Source of the DNA: Lenzites betulinus
Taxonomy: Eukaryota; Basidiomycota; Agaricomycetes; Polyporales; Polyporaceae
Assembly (NCBI GenBank): GCA_022264855.1
Contig: JABYQU010000047.1
Span: 248,001-312,000 of the forward strand
Direction of reading: 5' to 3'
DNA: 64,000 nt
Shown here: piece by piece, positions 57,114-64,000 of the stretch
How the letters are laid out: each line of letters starts with the position of its first letter
How positions within the stretch are numbered: the stretch's first letter is position 1
Translations under genes and position numbers: made by a program
The notes under the pieces: model-generated
Databases searched by the model: none
What the model was told of the DNA's origin: nothing
What the model saw: the letters and a program-made list of their open reading frames with translations, nothing else

Positions 57114-57816
57114 AGTGACAGTCGAACGTTCACGGATGACAGTCAACGAGTTACTGAGTTACTGTTTGTAGGGGTTCCGCCGCGGGCTGTTCCTCAAGCG
57201 TCGATGATCAGTTGGTATCTCAATTTATATGGGTCCCTGGTCACATAAACTCAACAGTCAAGGAAGAGGCACGTCGTCGTATGACCAGCGTGCGATGGGA
57301 GCACGCCATGAGACGGGCCGTCATGAGTTCGACGAACATTGACGGAGAGCCGCTCAGGACGAGTAGCTATATCAATGCGTGGGGTTGCCGAACAGATTCT
57401 AGATGTTGGAAGGATGCAATGGGAAAGCATGATGCGTAGAGGAGCAGAAGCGAGGGGGGCAGGAGCAAGTTCTTGACGAGAATAGCGTGCCGCTACAGGC
57501 TCCATGGCTTTCCCACCGTGGCAATGCACTATTCTGCGAGATAAATCAGCTAGCTTGATAGCAGCGTGAGATGCCTTGGCCAGTGCAGGTACATTACCAG
57601 CTGAAAATTGATGGGCCAGCCATGTATCTTCGATATGGTAATCCTCAGAAGGTGAACGTCGACCTCCTTGAGTTCGACGAAGTTATGGGAAAGTGGCGGG
57701 TAAAGTGGCGCCGCGGAGTAGGGATTCCTCTCCCGCGATTGTGAGAGTTGAGAAGTAAATTGGTTTATTCTAGTTTGACGCACGGTCCGGATGACACATC
57801 TGCGGCAGAAGTCTGC
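57114..57816. other. Spacer between dioxygenase copies 1 and 2
   Basis: About 700 bases; promoter of copy 1 and 3' flank of copy 2. No gene seen. Confidence 0.45.
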
Positions 57817-59421
57817 CTAGTTGTAGTGCTTCACAACCACTCCGTTAATGACTTCCTCTTCGACGACTTCATCCTTCTTCTTAAGTTCTGATTGGCCATA
57901 TGCCCGTGTTCGGCCCCGTCGCCATTGCTCCATCGTCGGCGCATCGGCGTCGTCGCACCTGCGTACGATGCCTACCCTTTGCAGCACTGGACTGTCGGAA
58001 AACGGGACGAGCCTGACGTCGTCGTCCGTCATGGCGAAGTAGAAGGCACCGACCCGCGTGTGACCGCGCTGGTCCACGGGTGGCTGGACGACCCTGTGGA
58101 TAGTTGCTTTGTAAAAACCACCGGACAGAAATTCCATTGCGTCGCCCGCATTGACGACCTGATTCTAAGCTGAGAAGCTGAGCAGGGAAATTTTCTGAGA
58201 GGCGTACCAGTGCATTAGGGATATGCTTGATCCACCGCCATTTGCCGTCAGGGGAGAGGATTTGAAGAGCCGACACGGGCTGACTCCAGAGGATAGTGAT
58301 CGTTCCGAAATCTGATGATGTACGAGTCGTTTGTCGTCAACATACTCTACAATGGTCTCATTGATAAGGCCTCACCCGTGTGTCCTTTCAGCCAAACATT
58401 ATTCGTCTTCAACTCTTCTTCCTCCGTACGGGGATAACTATTACAAAGAAACAAGACGGAGATATGAGAAGCGTCGTGCAGGATGGTGATTGACTTACTA
58501 TTTCATGAAACGTACTATAGAGGGATCTTAGTCCCTCAACGTACCAGAGGACTGAATAACGCACCGTACGTCTCTCCCTTCGAGTCGAACCCGTGCGATT
58601 TGCTCAGGGTGTCCTCTGGCAATTCCATTCCAAGAGAGAGCAATCTAGTTGAAAAGTCTATAAGAAGAGATCAGAATGTGAAGCTATTCATGTCTCCTAC
58701 CTGAGAAGTGGATCCAAAACATTATGATGGTTGTGTTCAGCAAACGCCCTTATCTCAGGCAATACAGGCTGTAATGCTTTGGGGTGCTGCTGTTGCCCAA
58801 GAATTGAGCGATGAACTGTGTTGATCGAGTTAGGTTTGATCATCTGTATATGATATAGTCGAAGTGTTAGCCTCACGATTGTAGTGCTCGAGTTGATCGT
58901 GGACGCCATTATCAATGTGCTACACGGATTCGTCAGTCTTAGATTGGCCGTTCATATGGCAACACTACCTAGACGTACCCAGTAGTTACGGAGCTTGTAT
59001 CCCCTGTAAGATCCGGTCTCCTTGATATTGCCAGCAAACAACTTCTTCTCTTCCTCGGGCACCTGCGCGAATGGCAAATCCGCGATGTCGAAAATGCGCT
59101 CATTCTGGAGGAAGCTTGAGGTTAATTTGCTCGCGCGGACTCATCAACAGGGAACTTACCTGTGCTTGCGTGTAACCATGATTGACAATGTAGAGAAAGC
59201 CCTGGTGTCTCATAGCGTCCCTCGCTCGCGGCGCTAGTTCTGCCCTGCCCTCGGGTGTAACAGCCTTTGAGATGTCGATTATAGGAATATCTGCCCATTC
59301 CACTGTACGGTGTAACATTAAATGCGTGAGAAAACACATGCCGCGAGATTGTCGTACATTCTTCGTTCGTGGGAGGTGCGGCAACGTAGTGAGGGATCGA
59401 CGGTACGACAGTAGCAGGCAT
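57817..59421 (-). CDS. 2OG/Fe(II) dioxygenase, isopenicillin-N-synthase-like, copy 2
   Basis: Ten exons: 59421-59358, 59302-59160, 59104-58979, 58919-58877, 58815-58701, 58644-58565, 58514-58499, 58437-58376, 58311-58208, 58158-57817; 364 residues. All splice phases match copy 1; only exon 5 (+3 nt) and exon 10 (-3 nt) differ in length. Motifs: VEWADIPIIDISKAVT, LYIVNHGYTQAQ, HxD in WLKGHTDFGTITILWSQP (D split by an intron), distal His in ATIHRVVQPP, RVGAFYFA. Exon 7 is again 16 nt (VRFMKY). In exon 6 the sequence after LGMELPED differs most from copy 1 (TLSKSHGFDSKGETYG against TFVDFHHYENKGEGW), which may reflect substrate differences. Confidence 0.92.
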
Positions 59422-59896
59422 TTTGGAGTAAGGTCGACAGCGCGTATGTCAGAGGAGCCGCAAGACTTCCTTCATGTTCCCCTTCTATTAGTATAAGAAG
59501 CTGTGAAAGGCTCGGGGGTGTGAGGCTATCACGCAATCATGTGGATTTATGGCGATTGAAGTTGCCACGGAGCCACCTGGGCAATAGTATAGCGGGCCAA
59601 TGAAAAAGGCAACTATGCAGTGACGCCAAATGTCCATAGGTTTCCAGACTGCCTTAAATTCAGAGATACAAGGAGCAGAGCTCTGCATAGTCGACTGCTG
59701 GAAGAGAGTGAGAAGTTCATGGTCGTCCGACCATGGCAGCGACAGCCTGCCAACTCGGGTTGATGATTATATCGATCGCATTTGGCTATTTGTACATGTT
59801 TGTAGTACGTTCAACATATTGCGGTCACCGCCGACAGAAAACATGAGATATAACCGCCAATCCCTAGACACTATACACGTATAAGGCGAAGAGACA
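59422..59896. other. Spacer between dioxygenase copies 2 and 3
   Basis: About 475 bases; no gene seen. Should contain the copy 2 promoter. Confidence 0.45.
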
Positions 59897-60598
59897 CTAG
59901 TTATAGTGGAGTACAGGGACGCCATGAATTATCTGCTGCTCCACCACGTCGTCCTTCTTCGTCAACTCTGAGAGTCCGTAAGCCGCTGTGCGCCCTTTGC
60001 GGTACTGATCCGACGTTGGTGCATTATCGCCGTCGAACCTCAGCGTGATCCCAACCCTCTGTAGCACCGGGCTCTGCACGAGAGGTTTGAGCACCACGTC
60101 AGCGTTTGCTGCAGCGAAGTAGATAACCCCAAGCCGGTTGTAGCCCCGCTGGTCTGCTGGCGGCTGTCGCACGCGGTGAATGGTTCCTTTGTAGAATCCT
60201 CCGGACAGGAACTCCATGCAGTCACCGATGTTGACAACCTTGACAAAATAGAGGCTATCAGCATGCCCACTCAAGTCACAGATGAATCGACTCACCAGTG
60301 CGTTGTCTATATGTTTGACCCAGCGCCACTTGCCGTCGGGGCATCGAATCTGAAGTGCAGAGACGGGCTGACTCCAGAGGACGGTTACCGTGCCGATGTC
60401 TGCGAATGGTAAGACAACGTATACATGTAATAGTTGAATAGTAGTCCAACACACCCGTATGGCCTTTCAACCACACATTCTTTGCCTTCTCCTCATCGTC
60501 CGCTGAGCGAGGGTAGCTATCACATAAATGGTCGCATGATTACGTCAGTTTTCTGTATACTTGTTCAACACCCTTGACATACTATTTCATGAATCGCA
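59897..60598 (-). pseudogene. 2OG/Fe(II) dioxygenase copy 3, 5'-truncated
   Basis: Only the last four exons of the ten-exon family remain: 60598-60583 (the 16-nt exon, RFMKY), 60516-60455, 60399-60296, 60238-59897. Lengths and phases equal those of copies 1 and 2. The remaining part still has the HxD site (WLKGHTDIGTVTVLWSQP), distal His (GTIHRVRQPP) and an uninterrupted C terminus (IIHGVPVLHYN). Dioxygenase sequence stops two bases beyond the 16-nt exon, at its acceptor AG (60599-60600), where LINE sequence begins. Exons 1-6 are absent from the rest of the window, so no functional enzyme can be made. One acceptor (TCAAG before 60238) is weaker than in the paralogues. Confidence 0.9.
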
Positions 60599-60600
60599 CT

Positions 60601-61440
60601 GTTGGAGGAGCATCATCTCTATCACAACCTGCGAGCTCGGGGCGTGCCAAGGGAGTATGTTGACTGGCTGAGGGTCAAACTCTCGGGGCGCAAAACACGC
60701 CTCATGTTCGACGACTACACATCCGAACTCTTCGATATCAGGAGCGGCATTGACCAAGGCTGCCCGCTCTCTGTCATCCTCTATGCGTTCTACAACTCTG
60801 ACCTCATTGACAGCGCGGACACCTCAAACGGCGAGCACGCAGTTGGCTCCATGGACGATGTGGCCCTTGTGGTCACAGGCAAGACATTCCGGGAGTGCCA
60901 TGATCGCGTGCGGCGTTTCATCATGGACCGAGATGGAGGCGCGCAGGACTGGTCGCGAGCGCACAACTCTGTCTTTTCACTCGACAAGTTTGGGCTTATC
61001 AATTGCAAGGCCCAGCCCAAGCGTATCGGGCTTGGCCCGCCCCTCCACCTTTCTGATGGCACAGAGATCCTGCCTACTGATCACCATCGCTTCTTAGGAG
61101 TTCTCGTCGACCAGGGGCTCAAGTTCAAGCAACACGTGGCGTTGGCCTATGCAAAAGGCAGCAAACTCGTCTCGCAGCTTCGGCGACTGGCAAAGGCACG
61201 CAATGGGCTGACCCTGTCGGTCGTACGGAGGCTCTACCTCACTGTTGTCGTTCCGAGTTTTTTGTACGCAGCTGACACTTTTCTCACCCCAATCAGGTCC
61301 CTTGCCGGCCACACGCGCAAGCACGGCTCAGTGGGCAACATACGCCGCCTGGCAGCCATTCAGCGGCAGGCTCTCCTGGTAATGACGGGGGCATTGCGCT
61401 CCTCCCCAACAGACTCTCTGGAGGCACTGTTGAACTTCCG
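60601..61440 (+). mobile_element. LINE (non-LTR retrotransposon) reverse-transcriptase fragment
   Basis: An open frame (60602 onward) encodes the palm/thumb part of a non-LTR reverse transcriptase: YVDWLRVKLSGRKTRLMFDDY, GIDQGCPLSVILYAFYN, the catalytic pair in SMDDVALV (60848-60859), NHKF-like FGLINCKAQPKR, HHRFLGVLVDQGLKFKQH, and the thumb RRLAAIQRQALLVMTGALRSS. Missing are the endonuclease, the finger region before GVPREYVDW, and the 3' end: after SLEALLNF the LINE pattern is lost. The usual aromatic residue before xDD (FADD/YADD) is replaced by Ser. It is a dead fragment, bounded on the left by dioxygenase copy 3 and on the right by a Copia LTR. Confidence 0.85.
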
Positions 61441-61762
61441 TGTTTACGGCTGTGCCGGACCGGGAGTTGCCGTGTGTGGCCGTGCATCTACAATACGCCG
61501 GCATGGACATTCTTACTTACCTGTTATGGACATTGTACTATACACGGCATCTCATCATCTTTACTGATGATTCTGGTGCGTTCTACGCTGCTCCGGTACA
61601 TTCCAGAACCCTATGGAAGTCTCTAGAATATGGCATCATTCTTGCGCGATATGTCGTCGTAGTCTTGCTCATCGTCTTACTCATCGCATAGGCTACTTAC
61701 TCAGCGTCCTCTGGACGTCACATGCTTCTCTTTTATGCTTACTCATCGCAGTCCTCCAGTAG

Positions 61763-61770
61763 TATATAAG
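61763..61770 (+). promoter_or_regulatory. TATA box of the LTR promoter
   Basis: TATATAAG lies within the LTR about 30 bases upstream of a GC-containing hairpin. It is a good match to a core TATA element and sits where the U3/R boundary of an LTR is expected. Confidence 0.55.
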
Positions 61771-61792
61771 GAGGACATTCTCTGCCATAGCT

Positions 61793-61960
61793 CTTCAGTC
61801 TTTCGCTCACAGACTGAAGAGTAAGTCCCACTACTTCTATGCCTACATATGTGTTACTTACCAGTACTTGTAGTTCCTCTTTGTGCGGCTCACAGGTACT
61901 GTCAATATGATTATAGTCTTTCGCTCACAGACTGAAGATTCCTCTTTGTGCGGCTCACAG
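61793..61960 (+). repeat. Duplicated LTR segments with hairpin
   Basis: Two different words each occur twice. The 24-base AGTCTTTCGC..ACTGAAGA is at 61797-61820 and 61915-61938; the 22-base TTCCTCTTTG..GCTCACAG is at 61874-61895 and 61939-61960. In the first copy CTTCAGTCT/AGACTGAAG forms a 9-bp stem with a 9-base loop (61793-61819). The second copy keeps only 5 bp of the left arm. Confidence 0.85.
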
Positions 61961-61983
61961 CCTTCCAGGTTCAGAGTTCTTCA

Positions 61984-62007
61984 GGTTATGAGCCCTGCGC
62001 TCTAACC
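61984..62007 (+). other. Primer-binding site complementary to initiator tRNA-Met interior
   Basis: Directly after the LTR end CA, GGTTATGAGCCCTGCGCTC..ACC is the complement of the anticodon arm region of initiator tRNA-Met (GCGCAGGGCTCATAACC). Copia and Ty5 are known to prime from a tRNA-iMet cut in the anticodon loop rather than from the tRNA 3' end; this position fits that mode. Confidence 0.75.
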
Positions 62008-62262
62008 GGTTGCTACCTCAGTCGACACCGCGCGCGCATCCTATCCGTCGACCTTCCGCTGGTTCGTGCACACCCTCCCCCATCTTTCCTAACCTCTTGA
62101 CTGTGCCCGCCGACACTGCTACCAGGGGGACATTTCTGCGCTCGTGACGCAGCCCTGAGTGCTTTTCTCATAGCCCTACATAGCCATAAGTACACAGGCC
62201 TTTGTAGTGCGGCCTTCTTTCTGTATCCCTCGGCCGGGCCCTGCACTTGCGGTAGCCAGTCG

Positions 62263-62994
62263 TTGTATCCGGGTTCTTTAGGAACTTTGGAGCCGGAGGA
62301 CAACCGTTCGGACCCTCCTTACGATACTTTTTGGCTTGAGTACGCACTTTACATAGCTTTCTTGGGCACAGTTGGCGACTTCTATCTGGATTTCTGGGTA
62401 TATCGGCTACCTAGATTTCTGGTTCACCTCAATAGGTGTACATCTCTACCTTTCCGTGCACACAGCGAGTCAATCATCGCGCTTCCCTGAACCGTTTTGG
62501 AGCCCACAACTGCTGAACCGCTTGATTTGGACTCAGAGGAAGAAGTCGACGCCACTCTCGACAACTCTTCTGAAAGCGCAGCGTCTTTTGACTGCGCAGG
62601 CCTTCCTCATATCTTCGACACAGAGGATCAGTTCGATCGACACCAGGACGAAGACGAGTGGCAGGAGTGTGACAACTTTCCTTGCCCTAATCGCTACGGT
62701 CCCGTCAGCGAAACCACCCAGGAGTGGGCCGCTCCTACTCATCCTAGTCAAATTCCAGCACACCTCGTACCTCTCCCACAGTCCCCAGAGGCTTGGGACG
62801 TACCTCTACCGTCTGTTGACAACTCCCCGTCTCCCGTCGCAACTCCTCTCCCTCCGGATCCGTTCCTCGAAGTCCCCACTCTCTCTCCTCCTTCTCCGGT
62901 TCATCTCGAACTTGTTCCGGAGTACCCAACTCTAGATTTCGATTCGGAACGCGCCGAGGACTTCACAGACTCTCCCCAATTCCTTCTACTCACT
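62263..62994 (+). other. Open leader in gag frame, interrupted by one TGA
   Basis: The frame of gag is open upstream from an ATG at 62263 to 64000 except for a single TGA at 62488-62490. After the TGA 168 codons run without an ATG to the gag start at 62995, encoding an acidic, Pro-rich stretch (LDSEEEVDATLDNSSE, DEDEWQEC, SPPSPVHLELVPEYP). It may be a N-terminal Gag extension, a leader peptide, or chance. Confidence 0.5.
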
Positions 62995-64000
62995 ATGGGA
63001 GATGTCAAGCCGGATTCTGTCCCTGTCCTCTCTTCGGCTGCTCAGTACGCTGACTGGGCTGCCAAGATGAAGGGTCTTCTGATGTTTATGAACTGCTGGG
63101 AAGTGGTTTCTGGTTCGGATACCCCTCCAACCGAAGCCGAGGCTCTCAAGGACTACAAGAAGCAAAATGCGCAGGCTTCTGGTTTGCTCTTCATGCGGAC
63201 CGGGCCTAGCTTCCACTACCTCCTTGAGAAGACCACCACCACTAACAACGTAACCACTGTCACCTCGCTCACCGCGAAGCAGATGTGGAATGCGCTGAAG
63301 GACAAGTTTGGGAAACCGAACTCAGCGCACGTGTGGGGTCTCTTCGAATCGCTCATTAGCGAGCCTCGCATGTCAGACCAGCGTTCTCTCCAGGATCAGA
63401 TCAGTCGGATCGTCACGCGGATTCGCGAGATCTCGACTAATGGTCTTGAACTCAAGGAGAACATCCAGGCCCTCATCCTCCTTTCCAAGGTCCCGGACTC
63501 GTATCGGTCGATGATTTCTGCGCTCATGGCAACTACAGAGGTCGACAAAATCACCGTCGACACCATCCTCGAGAAGACGCTCTCTGAGGAGTCCATGCGC
63601 AAGACCGGTCAGTCCGCCTCCCGCATCTCTAAGACCAAGCCCAAGCCTTCTGGTCCTTGCGACCATTGTGGTAGTGCGACACATCATGAGTCAACCTGCT
63701 ACAAGAAGCATCCCGAGCTTCGTCCTAAGGGCAAAGGCAATGGCGGGAAGAAGAAAGGGAAGGAGAAGAAGGACAATCCCCCGGCCAATCATACTCATAC
63801 CGTTGCTCCGTCTGCCAATGTACTTATAGCTACTGAGTCCCCCGCTGATTCGCAAATGCACGCTTCTTTCTATCGTGCGGCACATGCCGCGGGTGTGAAT
63901 CATACTCACTGGCTCATGGACTCTGGAGCATCTTCGCATGTCACCTGGAACCTCGCAGACTTTGCCGAGTACAAGCCCTTCGATAAACCTCTGAACTTTA
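62995..64000 (+). CDS. Copia Gag-protease (partial, runs off window)
   Basis: The ATG MGDVKPDSVPVLSSAAQYADW opens a frame of 335 codons without a stop to the last base. The first ~240 residues form the Gag UBN2-type helical region (MKGLLMFMNCWEVVSG, LTAKQMWNALKDKFGKPNSAHV, ISRIVTRIREISTNGLELKE, ALILLSKVPDSYRSMISAL). A CCHC zinc knuckle follows, Cys-x2-Cys-x4-His-x4-Cys at 63658-63699. Then comes a Lys/Gly-rich linker and the retropepsin active site WLMDSGASSHVTWN (DSGA at 63919-63930). Integrase and reverse transcriptase should follow beyond the window. Coat-like structural and maturation functions within the element's own particles. Confidence 0.92.
   Translation, partial: MGDVKPDSVPVLSSAAQYADWAAKMKGLLMFMNCWEVVSGSDTPPTEAEALKDYKKQNAQASGLLFMRTGPSFHYLLEKTTTTNNVTTVTSLTAKQMWNALKDKFGKPNSAHVWGLFESLISEPRMSDQRSLQDQISRIVTRIREISTNGLELKENIQALILLSKVPDSYRSMISALMATTEVDKITVDTILEKTLSEESMRKTGQSASRISKTKPKPSGPCDHCGSATHHESTCYKKHPELRPKGKGNGGKKKGKEKKDNPPANHTHTVAPSANVLIATESPADSQMHASFYRAAHAAGVNHTHWLMDSGASSHVTWNLADFAEYKPFDKPLNF

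Larger units (their letters stand above)
61441..64000 (+). mobile_element. Copia (Ty1-type) LTR retrotransposon, 5' part
   Basis: The element is cut by the window end. From left to right: an LTR ending ...TTCTTCA at 61983, a primer-binding site, a ~1 kb leader region, gag with a UBN2-type domain and zinc knuckle, then the protease active site DSGA. The left LTR border is not certain; candidates starting TG lie at about 61431, 61440 and 61522. The order gag-protease and the GASSHVTWN context are those of Ty1/Copia rather than Ty3. Gag is open to the window edge without stops, so the element may be young. Confidence 0.85.

Noticed and set aside
17899..60598. Secondary-metabolite gene cluster made of monooxygenases and dioxygenases
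   Set aside because: The two enzyme groups are over 30 kb apart, separated by housekeeping genes, and no backbone synthase, transporter or pathway regulator is present.

Overview
The window is basidiomycete nuclear DNA, most likely from a wood-decay polypore (order Polyporales). Genes are broken by many short introns (about 48-80 nt, GT...AG, CTAAC/CTGAC-like branch sites). Several families are typical of Agaricomycetes: polyporopepsin-like aspartic proteases, F-box proteins, bitopic Ser/Thr-rich membrane proteins, LINE and Copia retroelements. All identifications come from reading the sequence; no database search was run.

Layout. 0-17 kb: six-gene array of single-pass, Ser/Thr-rich membrane proteins (four minus, two plus) interrupted by a Mn superoxide dismutase at 9.8-10.6 kb. 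17.9-23.5 kb: three intronless TetX-like FAD monooxygenase paralogues, two in tandem and one inverted. 24.6-26.3 kb: a secreted aspartic protease with a frameshift near its N terminus. 29.1-30.7 kb: an F-box gene. 31.4-33.1 kb: an NT-type C2-domain protein. 33.8-37.0 kb: two more membrane proteins that share an ectodomain with the one at 15.4 kb. 39.2-40.7 kb: mitochondrial calcium uniporter and tRNA-Gly(GCC). 41.0-49.0 kb: three intact tandem aspartic proteases. 50-55.3 kb: a gamma-butyrobetaine dioxygenase-like enzyme, a nucleotidyltransferase-fold protein and a Tag1-like vacuolar membrane protein. 55.5-60.6 kb: two intact ten-exon 2-oxoglutarate/Fe(II) dioxygenases and a third paralogue cut off in an intron. 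60.6-64 kb: a LINE reverse-transcriptase fragment abutting the cut gene, then the 5' part of a Copia (Ty1-type) element running off the window.

How the parts relate. Housekeeping genes (SOD, MCU, Tag1, carnitine-pathway oxygenase, tRNA) sit among locally expanded families (membrane proteins, TetX-like, A1 proteases, 2OG oxygenases), the pattern expected from tandem duplication. The most distinctive signal is the membrane-protein family. Two ectodomain types are attached to one kind of TM/cytoplasmic module, six of eight members have a PPxY motif (five of them at the extreme C terminus), and three share a D(G/A)G(V/I)R(L/I)AGG element. This suggests surface proteins whose turnover or signalling runs through WW-domain (Rsp5/Nedd4-type) partners. 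No polyketide synthase, NRPS or terpene synthase is present, so I do not call a metabolite cluster.
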